In this document: one piece after another, positions 30,271 through 42,804 of the stretch | How the letters are laid out: each line of letters opens with the position of its first letter | How positions within the stretch are numbered: the stretch's first letter is position 1 | Source of the DNA: Siphonodentalium dalli | Taxonomy: Eukaryota > Mollusca > Scaphopoda > Gadilida > Siphonodentaliidae | NCBI GenBank assembly: GCA_032622095.1 | Contig: CP136066.1 | Span: 61,844,609 to 61,908,608, forward strand | Reading direction: 5' to 3' | DNA: 64,000 nt | Translations under genes and position numbers: made by a program | The notes under the pieces: model-generated | What the model was told of the DNA's origin: nothing | What the model saw: only the letters and a program-made list of their open reading frames with translations | Database searches by the model: none

Positions 30271-30445
30271 TTAACCTCTTCGCTGCTAAATGACGTTATC
30301 ATGTCATATGCTGGGCTGTTGGCGATATTGCCATTTTCCAGTGGAAAAATATAACGCGAATATTACAAGAACCATAAAACTGACTCAGTTGAAAGGTCTC
30401 CGATGCACCAATTCTCTGAGTTCCAGTTATGAATTACTGCTTGGA
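30271..30445. mobile_element. Left part of TTAACCTCTTC-family MITE
   Basis: TTAACCTCTTCGCTGCTAAA, CCATTTTCCAGTGGAAAAAT and TCTGAGTTCCAGTTATGAAT follow the same order as the complete copy at 63228-63481. The right terminus is missing. 30446-30874 shows nothing recognised. Confidence 0.7.
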
Positions 30446-30874
30446 TATGATGAGAGATGAGTGAGACAGTCCTTCCCAACTCACCACCTCCCCTACCACA
30501 GCCCTGTTAATTAGCATCAGTTGTCGGCTGTGTTGAGGCAAATGTGTAGGCAAAAAGAATTAGCTTCGGCTATTATATGTTTTGTGCATAATATAAACAT
30601 GTTGCTGCAGACATTGTCTTAGTGTCGCACTGTGGGAGTCTGCAGACAGAAAAAATCCATTGTTCAATGCCAAGGGCTACTGAGATAATGATAATCAGCC
30701 ATTTTACCATGAATGATAATAGGCCAAGTTCTAACTGTGAACTGAATTTATACTTTATGTAGAGCATGCAACTACATGTATATGGATCCTAGGCTTTTTA
30801 GCCGAGGAAATATTTCTGGTCGGGTATTTTTTTTTTTAGCATCTAGGAAATTTTTTGCTAATTAACAGGGCTGC

Positions 30875-31091
30875 TACAGTAATGCCCTTAATAATCGACT
30901 CCTTAACCACAGCAGAATTATGGGTAATTTTTCAGGATTTAGTCGGAGATATGGCTTGTTGACATTCATCGGAAAGCTCTCACTGAGAGCTTTCCGATGA
31001 ATGGCAACAAGCCATATTTACGACTAAATCATGAAAAATTACCCATAATTCTGCTGTGGGTAAGGAGTCGATTATTTAGGGCATTACTGTA
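30875..31091. mobile_element. Full TA-flanked fold-back MITE
   Basis: TACAGTAATGCCCTTAATAA and TTATTTAGGGCATTACTGTA are inverted with arms of about 105 bp. It is intergenic. Confidence 0.88.
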
Positions 31092-31304
31092 TCACCATGT
31101 GCAAGAGCCTTTGTCTTTCATGATCGTGATAATTTTTATACATATCATATGCACTGAGATTATTAAGAATAATTCTTCTCCAAATTTGTTTTGAATTTTA
31201 ATTTGTTTATTAGCTCGTAATAATAATCATTGCATTTAGCTAAAGTTGATTAGTGATTAGATGAGAAGAGAAACACACGAGTGACAGTGAAGAATGAGTG
31301 TAGG

Positions 31305-31751
31305 CAATCCTGTCAATAGTGTGTATCATTTGCAGAATGAGGTCCCCAAAGGGTGAATTTAGTTATGCTATCCCGCAAAGTGGGCTAGAATCACCAAATT
31401 CACCCTCTGGGGACCTCATTCTGTTATGCCTCATCTTCTGTTAAGTATCTATATAACTATAGTCTCAAAATAACATTGTTTTTAGTTACTTTTTTCCTTC
31501 TCTTCAGTTTCTACATCCCCTAATTTGCAGAAGATAACATGAATAATCGAGGTGACTAATGGGTGAATATCACCAACTTCAACTGGGGAACTTCAATCTG
31601 ATCCTGCGTCTCCCATAGCAGTTGAGGCCTAAGCAGAATGAAGTCCCCAGAGGGCGAATTTGGTGACGCTAGCCCACTGTATGGGATAGCATCACTAAAT
31701 TCACCCTCTGTGGACCTCATTCTGCAAATGACACATACTATTTGCAGTCTT
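31305..31751. mobile_element. Two-palindrome element, GAGGTCCCCAGAGGG family
   Basis: Palindromes at 31332-31424 and 31634-31728 flank the same centre (GGTGACTAATGGGTGAATAT) as the copy at 25103. Confidence 0.8.
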
Positions 31752-32624
31752 GAGTGTAGGTGGGTGAAAGGTTTTATAAAAGGTTGGAAAGTATAAGGAT
31801 TAGTATTATTGTAGTGCACGTGTGTGCACTTATAATGATTGTTATATATAATAGGCTTATTAAAGATATGGTCAAAATTTCAAAAGAAGATATCAGATAT
31901 TCATCATATATAAAGTAAGTGGCCAAATCAATTTCAATAATTAAATGGCAAAATATATAAATGCTTTAAAGGGGGACTGTACATTTTATCCTGCCATTTA
32001 TGGGACCATCTCCTATTATACTCAACAGAATATATGCAACAATTTAATGAATTTGAGCCATGGATTAGTGCAAAATACATTCATTTGCTCTATGAACGAT
32101 ATAAATAACATGATAATTATAATGAAAGTGAGTGCATGACTCACGTCGTCATAGAGCACATGAGTGTATTTCCGTGTGACGTCAATGGATTTGTAAATAT
32201 GGAACAACAGGAACAAGCGCCGTAACATGTAATAAAGTGTAATATGTTAGGGGAAACTTACATATTTTGAGGTGTTTATATGACACAATATAGGTTTATA
32301 CATATCAAAACAAAATAAATTTTTGTGTACAAAAATTAGATCAGAACCATAAATACGCCCTTAATTATGTATTATTTGTTTATATTACTTTTCTTTTATG
32401 ACGGAAAAATGTCTCACGAGCTAATTGTCACCAAAACATCATGATCCCAGTCCACTTTCTGTGTTTATTGTCCGAATACAACCTCTTTATTCCTTTTTAT
32501 ACTAAATACTCATTGATTAGTAGTTCACTTAGGAAATATTCCTGAAATAAGTTCAACAACGACCACAGGCCATTTATTGAACTTACTATCTGAATATTTC
32601 TGACCAATTAACAGAATTTAATCT
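31752..32624. other. Intergenic stretch without recognised gene
   Basis: It contains a fragment of the CTATACTAAA-family MITE (32489-32610, with GGAAATATTCCTGAAATAAG and its complement). The remainder is AT-rich and unrecognised. Confidence 0.45.
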
Positions 32625-33194
32625 CTAAACTACTAATTCTTCGGCTTTGGGGTAAAAACTTTTTCCAGGACCCACCCTTCAAAGATCAGAGCTATTAGAT
32701 TTGGATTTTGGATTTCTATTCATATTCTACACCTCGATTTGTTGTCAGCCCACTGGTCAGCCTAGCAAAATTTCCACCAGAATATATACAGACATGTGCG
32801 GACGCCGTAAAGAGAGTTGGGAGGTCGCATTTAGCAGTGATTCTCAGAATAAAGGAAACGAAAATTATCGCCAGAAACAAAATTGACAGTAACTTGTGGT
32901 AGTTTGCATACATAGGTGTACCTATTCCCAATTCAGTATTCATATTTATGCATGAACATAGACACGTGCAGACCACATGTGAAAGAAGATGTTTGTTTAC
33001 ATTTGTGATGGCACATGCTGGGGAATTCCAGTTTGAACCAGGCATCGACAGATATTGAATTCGAGGTGTAGTAAATAAATGGGTTTCAAAAATTAAAGTG
33101 TAATAACTCTCAGCTTTGAAGGGCAGGTTCCTTGACTCAAATGAAATTTGTTTCACCACCGAAGCTAACCAAAGCCGAAGAAATCATAAATTTG
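32625..33194. mobile_element. Small transposon-like element with inverted ends
   Basis: CTAATTCTTCGGCTTTGG near the left and CCAAAGCCGAAGAAATCAT at the right are inverted, as are GGACCCACCCTTCAAAG and CTTTGAAGGGCAGGTTC inside. The two long overlapping frames on opposite strands show no homology I recognise. Confidence 0.55.
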
Positions 33195-33454
33195 ATTGCG
33201 CAACTTTAATGAGACTGGTCTGAATATTACTTGAGGCATTCCGAGCTGAAGAACATTGAAATAATGGGTATGTTTAACATGATTGGACATCTGGCTGGCA
33301 GCTGCTGAGTTTTTTTTATTTCTTCAAGCCAATTAATTTCTGTTTATATAGTAGCGGCAGTCTGTATAAATATCCAGAATTGATTCATGTATTTGCAATG
33401 CTGTACTTGAGGAATTTATATATTTTGAAGTAATGAAAATACTTTACCACTGCA

Positions 33455-34324
33455 TAGACCCCGAAGCCACGGCAAATAGTTTTCACTGCTGGCTCAATCA
33501 ATTTCGTGGCTGGTTTGCTGGCTAAGACGGCTCAGTCGCGACGTCGCGGTTGACGAAATATGGCGGCTCAGCCGGCTGAGACGTTATCATTCAGCGTGTT
33601 TTCGTTTCCGAAATGTTCCTAATCCACGGTTATAGACCCCATTTGTTTTAGCGTTTTTGGTGAACCTGTAGAATCCCAGAACACATGTGCTTTTTTTGGG
33701 CTTTTCCATTATGGCGAAAATAGTTCAAAATACACAAATTTAGGACGGGCATGGATGTACCATGTAGTTTCCCATGTAATTGGTATAAGTTACATTTGGG
33801 ACTTCTGGCAACTTCAGACTGCTTTCATCACTGGCATCTGGCGATATATGCATCCATCATTGCATGATGAATCCGATAGTAATGATATAATATTTCAAAC
33901 TATTTTATATTCTCTTCTACAGGTTATGTGCATATATTGACAAATACCAGCGATGTCTGAGACTGAGTGGTGTCGAAATAAACAATTTATATTTTAATAC
34001 TTTCAATACTGAATGGATTCTCCCATTCAGTTATATGAAAGCATGCATTGGAATAGTCTATTCCACATTGAGAGGCCCAGGTATTGTGATAGTATCACAA
34101 CCATGCCGTCTCCATGCGAGTATACCAATATTGGGCAATGCGGTTTAGTTCTTTGCGATTCACAATAAAGTTGTGCTTGACATATAAGCCCTTGCACGCG
34201 GCTCAGCTATTTGACAATTCCGGCGGCGGAGATTTTTTCATGTGGCTGGCATTAGAGATAGTATGGCTGGTGGCGGCTGGTGGCCAATATGGCTGGCGAC
34301 GTGCGATGGCGGCTTCGGGCTCTA
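33455..34324. mobile_element. GC-rich-ended hAT-like element
   Basis: TAGACCCCGAAGCCACGGC (33455) and GGCGGCTTCGGGCTCTA (34324) are inverted and flanked by a perfect 8-bp duplication CCACTGCA (33447-33454, 34325-34332). Both subterminal regions are unusually rich in GGCTGG/GGCGG. No transposase is present. Confidence 0.78.
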
Positions 34325-34427
34325 CCACTGCAACTGATTTAAGTGCCAAAATGTGCCTGATACCACAAATATGACACATCTCTTGATAGCATCACAAATT
34401 GCTTCAAGCTGATGTCATCATGAGAAT

Positions 34428-34913
34428 TTAAAGATGGTCTATCACTTCTGAACAAGTTTGATATAGTTTACGGGTATTAAATAATAGATATGAATCAAAG
34501 TCACCTGTCTGGAAACGTTCAATTAACATTGATTTTATTTCGATATTTATCTGGTTCATACAACCATTTGGAACAGATTTACGGGCTATTAGAACAGATA
34601 CTTCAGCCAATTCGCAGAAACGTTCGGACTCTCCATCAAGGAAAAATGCCATTTCTAAATATATTTTCCAGGAATAAACCGCTTTATTATGCCATTATAG
34701 ACAAATAATATACCCAATCTTCAATTTTGTCATGTTGTATCTACAGAAAAAAAGTATTTGTTGTCTTGAAATTGGGTCCTATAAAAATTATGTTGTTGTT
34801 GTTACAACATAATTTTTATAGGACCCAATTTCAAGACAAGAAATACTTTTTTTCTGTAAATACAACATGATAAAACTTGAATTGTGACCCGGAAGATATT
34901 GACCATCTTTAAT
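34428..34913. mobile_element. MITE, AAAGATGGTCTATC family, with internal hairpin
   Basis: TTAAAGATGGTCTATC and GACCATCTTTAA are inverted ends. Inside, 34741-34795 and 34802-34858 form a near-perfect hairpin (ATTGGGTCCTATAAAAATTA and its complement). Confidence 0.78.
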
Positions 34914-35432
34914 AGCATTTGGTGTCATTCCGCACATATTTGTGCCAATTATAGTGCTAAATTTTTCTATGTTCTATATTTTTAGTGTTTTATCACAACA
35001 GTTGCTTATATTTTAAATGAACCATTACTGTATGCTGTTTTTTGAATGAACAATCACTATTTTTGTGTAAAATATTTTTTCTACAATGATTCAAGCAATT
35101 GAATTTATTTATTCAAGAGATTTTTAATAAAAGCTATACCATACTAATAGCTTCTGTGTTGACTTTTTTGTTGATATAATATAAATTTCTTTGAGACTAG
35201 ATATACAGTCTGTACTCCTGAAGCATCATGTTATATGACTTTGACCGTTATTCTTGAAATTCTCAGTACTTGAATTATTACATTCTTTTAGAATAATGTG
35301 ATTATAAGACTCAGCAATTCAGGTGCTACGGGGGAGGGGCACAACTTCCAGAAAAGGGAACTTGTTTCAGTCAGAGGTATCGGCATAAATGGCAAAGTCT
35401 TGGAACAAATTTGCAGACACAGGGTTAAAAAA

Positions 35433-35513
35433 CCAGACCACCCCCCCCCCCCCCTCTGCAATTTTTATATTTTTTCCAGTCCAACATTTAGGGACCCCCC
35501 CCCCCCCCCCCAA
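35433..35513. repeat. Two poly-C tracts
   Basis: C runs of about 16 and 17 bases lie around 35440 and 35500, separated by CTCTGCAATTTTTATATTTT. 34914-35432 holds nothing recognised. Confidence 0.85.
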
Positions 35514-35520
35514 AAAAAAT

Positions 35521-37597
35521 AGTAAATAAATCGGAGTAATATGAAACAAATTATACCAGCCTGGTTCTTTCCAGTAATTATTATTTAGCATATTCCAGCA
35601 TATGAATACAACACAAAACCTGAGTGAATATATAAATTTATGTATACGGATTTCATCTTCTAAAGGCCTATGACATTCACCTCACAATTCTAATTGTGCA
35701 TGTGCACATTCAGTGTTCAAGTTTGTTTGCCGATGCACTCCATGTGACATCCTATTGGACTGGGCAGTATGTCAATGATTGTTTGATTGGGTATGTGTGG
35801 TCAACAATAATATGCAAAATAAAATGGTTTTGGTAATCAGTGACTGTTGCGAAACGTCTCAGTGAGTTAATTAGCTCGCCTTTGTGCATGTCACAACAGT
35901 TGCTTCCTGAGTAAAAATGTCCGTGAATTTGGACGAACTACTATATGTTTAGCTTTATCAAGAAAACACAATATGCATTGTTGGTTATTTGAAGAGAGGC
36001 AGTCAAATGTATGATATGTATACACTAGTATTTACAATAACTAGACATAGCGCATTTGAAACAGCCATATAATGTCAGTTTCCATGCATGCCTACTAAAT
36101 CTTATCGACACAAATGTGCTCATTTTCCTGGTAGCCTCGTTTTTCCCGGAAGGTGGATCTATATATAGGGTGTTCAATATTTGTTCGTCTCAAATGAAAT
36201 AATATTGAATTGCTTGGAAGTAAGGTATAATATTATCATGAGTGTCTCACCTAGTGATGTATATAGTGTTCTCCAATGACTCATATGGGCATATCATACT
36301 AAGAAATTATGCAACAGGTAAGCACAGTACACGATCAAAGGCGCAGTTCGGATTTCGGCTGCATGGACGGTTTAGGCCGTACCAATATTTTGCTGGCAAA
36401 GGTGAATGATATACTACTAACATGCACGACCAGGGCAAGATCACGGCCTAATGAATTCCGATAAGTTCAGCTCCAATGTTAACAATCCTGCCATTCCTGG
36501 TATGCCCAATTAACTTATTAAAAGTATTGGAACTACACGACTTTATCAATATATTTGAGTAGTATACACGTAGTTATGATGAGTTGCATAATATTATATT
36601 CCGTATAATGTACATGTCTACATATGCATGGTATAGATCTGCATGGCGTTATATACAAACACACGACCAATGGCCCTTTCAGCCATAAAACAAAAACTCC
36701 ATTCCCATATATATATATAGGGCTGTATATATATATAGGCCTATTCCTAATGTATGCTTCAGGACTATAAGCACTGCCAGGAAAGTGCATGGGCCAAAGT
36801 GTACGTGGTATTGGCGCAGGGATTTTGGTAATTTTATTGATCATACATCGCGACTATCGCCAACCGTAAGCATGTCACTACCATGTGCCAAATTCAGTCA
36901 TTTAGGCTATAGCATTTCTTCAAACAGTGCATGCCGCGTCAATGGCAATGTATATGAAATTTGGTGGGGGGTTTCGGATGAGCAAATTTCCCACCAACGT
37001 GGGAAATGATACCCGATATATCATTATTTCATGTTCTCCTTCCCAAACTATACATCCCAGGTGCTGTCGGCTACCAATGTAAGATGGTGGATGTACATGT
37101 ACTAATTGTACTTGTCAGGCATTCTCACACACTGATGAAGCTGGACCATATATTTCCGGAAAAAGCTTGGTTAGTGATCATGACGTTTCAACTTTGAAGT
37201 TAAATGTTCCGAGATCTAAGCCTGCACATGTTCACAGTTTCGCGACCGATATCAGAATACAGAGTTACTGTAACATTGAACGGACACCAGACACAATAAA
37301 CAAAAAAAGAAAAGCTACTATATGTCGATTTTTTATTCGCTAAACATTTGCTCTTCCTTCTGTGATGTGTGGCTCGATTGTAATAGTCAGCCGAGAGATT
37401 GGTGCTCAAATCAATTTAACTAACATGCAGTTGAGCTGTTCAATTCGCAGTAATTTCCCCACATCATGATCAACTGCGGTGTTGGAACATCAGCGTGTCA
37501 TATAAATAAAATTATACATAACATCACTTGAGCTTGATATACCCACTCGTATCACGCCACACTCCCCTCACCAACTTCTGCGGTGACAGACATCGGC
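35521..37597. other. Intergenic stretch without recognised gene
   Basis: Only short frames occur, plus an AT dinucleotide patch with TATATATATAGGGCTGTATA near 36708-36740. None of the frames on either strand looks conserved. Confidence 0.5.
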
Positions 37598-37680
37598 GAA
37601 TGAATTGAATTGCTTTATTTCACTCAATCATAATTTGTATGCAATACAGAGTGAAAAACGTATATTCAGATCGAGCTATG
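37598..37680 (-). mobile_element. Possible non-LTR retrotransposon 3' tail
   Basis: On the minus strand, GAGTGAAATAAAGCAATTCA and ATTCATTC form a short structured tail like those ending LINE/SINE copies. The evidence is weak and no coding part was found. Confidence 0.35.
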
Positions 37681-37737
37681 TACACAATGTTATTATGGCC
37701 GTTGCGTTTGGCGGTCGAGGTCCGTAAGTACCATTCG

Positions 37738-38045
37738 TCGTGTTCTTCTTCGTCATCATCATCACCATCGTCGTCGTCGTCGTCATCAGCATCGTCGTCG
37801 TCGTTGTCTTCGTCGTAATCATCATCATCACCATCATCCTCATTGCCATCATCATCGTCGTCGTCATCTTCATCATCATCATCCTTAGCGCCGTCATCGT
37901 CGTGAGTGTTTCAACATCAGCATGTATATAGTCATTATCTTTGTCATCATCATCATCATCGTCGTCGTCCTCGTCGCCGTCGCCATCGTCATAATCGTTA
38001 TCATTATCATCGTCTTCATCAACAACATCATAATCATCCATGGAA
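37738..38045. repeat. CAT/CGT trinucleotide repeat
   Basis: ATCATCATC and GTCGTCGTC blocks alternate over about 300 bp. They generate long low-complexity frames on both strands (poly-Val/Ile and poly-Asp/Met) that are artefacts of the repeat. Confidence 0.9.
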
Positions 38046-39639
38046 TTGTTACTAGCTCATGTATATAATCTACTTGAAATACCACCGATGTCAGGATCGA
38101 GTTTATCGAATTCAATATTACAGTAAATATTACTGATTTCCGTTTTTTTAACCACTTCTCTCTCTATATATATATATCTTGTGCTCTCCCGCACTCGCCG
38201 CGTCGCGGCTCGTATCAAATGTGACGCTTCGCATTATATATATCTTCTAGCTGCCCCCTTAGGCCTGTAGATTCGGCGGTATGGATAATGGTATGCCCGC
38301 GCTAAGCCCCTGTACACAACTAAGTGATGTAATGATACGTTGATCGAATCTTTAAAGGAAATATTTTGTCAAGATTTCTTCCATGCACATTTCTTCATTA
38401 ACTGATGTAATAATTCCAATGTGCATGGATGGTATAAGTCGTATTTGTAGAGCGTTCTTCATACGCAGAAAACCAGCTGTTACTATTCTCACATTTTATA
38501 ATTAATTGACGAAGTGCCAGTAAATGTTGTTTCGTATTGAAGAGTCATCTAAACATGTGAGGTTGTTCAAGAACGAGATAATCTTTAAGTCAATATACAA
38601 GTGCCTCTATCGGGAGAAGACCTGGCAGAATATTATATTGCGGTAGCAGCTAAAAAAATTGTCAATTTTGGTGAAAATGACAGCAGTTGCTTGGCGAACT
38701 TCTTCTGATATCCATCCAGCATGTTGACATCTCTCTCATCTGGTTGCAAAATTTCACAGGGCTCCATATAGAACGGAGTATGCCAAGATGGGTTGCTATA
38801 AGTTCATTGCATGGGCATCGGTTTTCATACCATATCCCTTATTATGTCATCTATATATTTTCTTCTTTCTTTCTATTCGGTGAAATGTTGAGTATTACAC
38901 TTTTTTTCGGTTGGGGGAGATTATCCGGAGATACAGGTCTGTGTAAATTGCTGTATTGAATGTAGGCTAGGTACGAAATATCATAGTACATATATTGGTA
39001 CGCGAACAAGAGTAAAGCTCTATTTGTGCAGCACAGTTTCCATTTACGAAACTGGACGCGGAACTGCCAGGGTGTTTTGACTAGAACTTCAACTCCATTT
39101 ATCAAATACGCCAGATATTTCGACATGAAAGAATTATTATATGTGATCAGATGTGATGCAAAAATTATAAATAATATTGTAAAGTCTTTCTGTGTTTTCT
39201 TGTATTGTAACAGTTTAAGCCTGTTCAGCTCCGTGTCCGGTTTTTCTGTCAACAGAAGTGCAACTTCCTGCACGAATACGGCCAACATTTTTGAAATTCG
39301 TAAAAATATAATATTAATGAATCATTTAAAAAAGAGACAACATAACCAAGGAATAATCTCTTCAGTAGTGATGTAACGAAGGTACCGAAGCCAGGTCGTT
39401 GTTGCCATGTGAGTATTTTTTCTGAAAATAACTGAATCACCCAACAAATTTATATTTTCACTCAACACAAAATCGAAATTAGGTGACTTTCTTTTTGTGA
39501 ATCTAAAAAAAAAAAAACGCAAAGGCGTAAAAAAATAAATATCGCTGATTTGCATCATAACATCACGATTGAACAGCAAGGCTTTGAAGTACAAATTCAG
39601 TTGGGAAATATGGCGAGACGGTATCTGGAGAAGTCGGCC
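38046..39639. other. Intergenic stretch without recognised gene
   Basis: It holds an AT microsatellite at 38160-38180 followed by a short CG-rich segment. A 145-codon minus-strand frame (38851-39288) has no homology I recognise and no supporting splice or codon signal. Confidence 0.45.
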
Positions 39640-39755
39640 CCGTGCGAAGTCGGGCCCATAATGAAGACGGCCCCACGGGGCCCATAATGAAGACGGCCCC
39701 ACGGGGCCCATAATGAAGACGGCCCCACGCGAAGTCGGCCCAGAGAAGTCAGCCC
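39640..39755. repeat. 26-bp GC-rich tandem repeat
   Basis: GGGCCCATAATGAAGACGGC and CCCACG repeat three times with a 26-bp period, flanked by partial units with GAAGTCGGCCC. Confidence 0.9.
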
Positions 39756-39766
39756 CATTAACTTGA

Positions 39767-40745
39767 TTAAGGGCTTTGTGGACCCAATTTTTCCAAAATT
39801 TTATAGAGTCCAAATAAAGGATTCTGTTCATGTATATTAGTAATAATAGAAACCATGCCCATTGATGCAATATTTTGAGAGTATACTTCATGGTGGATTA
39901 TGTTAGAAATAAAAAATGTGAACTTTATTGAGATTTAAAAAAAAATAATTTACAGGCAATGGTCCAAGAAAAACAAAGTCCATATCTAAGAATTAAATAT
40001 GGGAATATGTACTGAACACTGATGAATGATGTATTACAAAAAAAATATTATATTTCTTGAGTGTTCTTTGATAAAATTACTTTGAATCGGTTGTTGACAA
40101 ATGATATATACTTGCTTAAATGTTGGATATGTGGGTGGTAGCAGGCACGGGTTAACAGCTGGCCATTGTAACTGCTCTGGACTCTGTTGACAATAGAATG
40201 CTAATCCCCAATCATACCCCTACCAGATCACCATACTAATTCTAGTAAGTAGGTCACCACTCACTCAGGGTGATCACTCAGAATGTGGAAGTTTGACCCT
40301 GGTAAAAAGCCATTCACATTAGACTGGACATCAGCCATGAAAGGTTGACCCATTAACTGCTGCCTCTCAGTCAACCATATTATGAAGTTAGTATCTCATT
40401 TGTCAACAACCGGTTCAAAGTAATTTTATCAAAGAACACTCAAGAAATATAATATTTTTTTTGTAATACATCATTCATCACAGTGTCCAGTACATATTCC
40501 CATATTTGATTCTTAGATTTGGACTTTGTTTTTCTTGGACCATTGCCTGTAAATTAATTGTTTTTAAATCTCAATAAAGTTCACATTTTGTATTTCTAAC
40601 ATAATCCACCATGAAGTATACTCTCAAAATGTTGCATCAATGGGCATTGTTTCTATTATTACTAATATACATGAACAGAATCCTTTATTTGGACTCTATA
40701 AAATTTTGGGAAATTTTGGAAAAATTGGGTCCACAAAGCCCTTAA
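39767..40745. mobile_element. Large fold-back element
   Basis: TTAAGGGCTTTGTGGACCCA at the left and TGGGTCCACAAAGCCCTTAA at the right are the ends of arms of about 340 bp with few mismatches, around a spacer of about 270 bp. The arms include CAATGGTCCAAGAAAAACAA and its complement. No coding capacity was seen. Confidence 0.85.
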
Positions 40746-41039
40746 TTAGAAGGGAATAAATCGGCTTAATTTTATTGAGATAGTGTTTATGTTGGCTAGT
40801 TGCGAGGTCCCCAACTAAATTTGATTGATTTAGTGTACTCGAGTGCCTAATAAACGTACATGTACGATTGTTAAATTTGAGTTAAAATTCCCCCCTGTAC
40901 GATTGTTATTTGGCCCTGTACATTAATTAAATTTGGCGGTCGAAATATGTCAACCAATCTTTTTTTTATACAGGGATGATTTTGATTATTGAACAAATAA
41001 AGCGTGTATGTGTTGATTCGTACGCTCGTTCGAAGACTC

Positions 41040-41340
41040 AGTTATCTACACATCGAAACTATTTCTTTGAACCAATCAAAACATCCGATATTAGTCCCCC
41101 CCCCCCGGGAATTGCTTCTTGTATCATCGACGTCACTTCTTAAACCATCGCCCGAACACGTGGTCATTCAGTGCTATTTCTATCACAGACTTTCTTTGAA
41201 CCATTTAAACCAATCAAAACATCTGATAATAATTGCACACCCCCCCCCCCCCCCCCCCCCCCCCCCGGAATAGCTCAATGACATAATTTCTAAAAGGAGC
41301 ACCGAACACGTGGTTATTTGGTGCTGCGCGCAGGTATTTA
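41040..41340. repeat. Tandem duplication of about 150 bp with expanded C tracts
   Basis: CTTTGAACCAATCAAAACAT recurs as CTTTGAACC plus AACCAATCAAAACATCTGAT, and CCGAACACGTGGT occurs at 41153 and 41302. The C run is about 10 in the first copy and 27 in the second (41240-41266). Confidence 0.82.
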
Positions 41341-42078
41341 GTATTGGACACGAAGTGACAATATTACATGGGGGGATGTAATAGGTATTTTACATGTCTC
41401 GCAAAATAGATCTGATCTGAACCTCTTACTAGTACGATATAAAGATATACTAGTCCATCACTATTCAAGTGTTTAAAAAATGAGACTTCAGTGGGGAAAA
41501 AGATAGTCGTGAATGTAAAAAAGTAAACCTGCGGCCCCCCCATTTGCGTTGAAATAATGGGTTAGTCCGAACTCTCCAGTTATGTCTTAATGACAGTGAC
41601 TGTCGGGTTCTATTTGGGAGCAACAAGTTTACCCATGCTAAATTGTTGTTGGTACCTGATAATAAAAACGGGATGGGGTATTTATATACTGGTACACTAT
41701 ACAAAGAATTCTGGTGGTTCATATAAATTCTATTTGTAAATGTAAATGCATATTGTTATGAATGTTCAATTTGTTTTGAAAAAAAAAAAGAATACCGGTA
41801 CTTACCAAATACTCACCTTACTCTATCTTCCAAGTGTTGCAGTTTCTGCTGATAAGTGTAGTACATGTACAGTACTGGTACAATTGTATAGTATTAAGGC
41901 TAGGGGTTTCCCTTCCTACTAGTAGTATTAGTGGGTGATTTTTGTATATGTTAAAGTATCTCGCAAAACATACTACTAGTAGTATATATTTCCTTGGATC
42001 CCAAATTGTATTTAGTATTAGTACTGGTACTTACTAGTAAGGATACTATTGCTGAATATACAATCCATTTCTCAAAGT
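41341..42078. other. Intergenic stretch upstream of TAF6L
   Basis: The palindromic motif TACTAGTAGTA and related AGTACTGGTAC sequences recur at about 41875, 41915, 41970, 42020 and 42110. No gene or clear promoter element was seen. Confidence 0.45.
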
Positions 42079-42147
42079 GGATTACAATGCAGTATTAACA
42101 TATAAACTAGTAGTACTAGTTTATATGTTATTACTACATTGTAATCC
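42079..42147. repeat. Near-perfect hairpin 0.5 kb upstream of TAF6L start
   Basis: GGATTACAATGCAGTATTAA and CATATAAACTAGTA pair with TACTAGTTTATATG and TTATTACTACATTGTAATCC. The stem is about 34 bp with almost no loop. Confidence 0.88.
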
Positions 42148-42625
42148 TCTCCTCTCATAGGGTCATGTCTAGGGTTGACACTGCTTGGCACACCATCAGT
42201 TCAGGAGTTGACACTAATCGCTGTCCCATGTGTAACTTTGTGCACATGTTAAAGAACATTGTGATGAAGTCACAGTATTTGTAAATTATGTAATTACCTG
42301 GTAAAATTTTGAGTTATCATGGGACCACAGTTGAATACCAGAACTTGGGGCTGAACTCACTCACATACATGTACACCATTCAGAGCTCAGTGACCATTTG
42401 ATTTTTAAAATCCATTTATTTGATAAAAACCTTGAAAATAGAGAAATGATAGCACATGCAGATCAGATTTTTGTTTACTGTTCTAGTGATACTGTACATG
42501 TTGGCTGTTGGGGAATATATGCACTATATAGCGGCGATATAAATCTCTGAAAGAGATACATTTTAACATTAGGTCAACATTTTGAAAACTTTCTGATATG
42601 AAATGAACTTACATTTTAATTTTAG

Positions 42626-42804
42626 ATAGCTCTATGGCATCTGAAGAAAAGAAAGTTGTGTACACAGAAGAGAAAAAGTATGCAATCCTTCCAAAAGAGA
42701 CAATTAGAACATTTGCTGAGTCAGTCGGCCACAGTGATATCACGGATGAAGCCCTGGGGATACTAAGTGAGGATGTTAGCTATCGGCTGAGGGAAGCTGC
42801 TCAG
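42626..42804 (+). CDS. TAF6L: TAF6L exon 1 (coding from 42634): histone fold start
   Basis: ATG at 42634 begins MASEEKKVVYTEEKKYAILP, KETIRTFAESVGHSDITDEA and then LGILSEDVSYRLREAAQ, ending phase 0 at donor GTACAT. TACATTTTAATTTTAG just before 42626 is a good acceptor, so a 5' untranslated exon upstream is likely. Confidence 0.92.

Noticed and set aside
32716-33159. 147-codon minus-strand frame
   Set aside because: It lies within an element with inverted ends, shows no family resemblance, and a plus-strand frame overlaps part of it.
33520-34330. CpG-island promoter and first exon of a new gene
   Set aside because: The GC-rich parts are the subterminal regions of an element with a perfect 8-bp target duplication.
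37676-38115. Asp/Met-rich and Val/Ile-rich frames
   Set aside because: Translation of a CAT/CGT trinucleotide repeat in several frames; low complexity only.
38851-39288. 145-codon minus-strand frame and its 116-codon plus-strand partner
   Set aside because: No recognised domain, no splice context and no neighbouring exons; most likely chance.
39322-39891. 189-codon minus-strand frame
   Set aside because: It crosses the 26-bp tandem repeat and one arm of the fold-back element; there is no homology.
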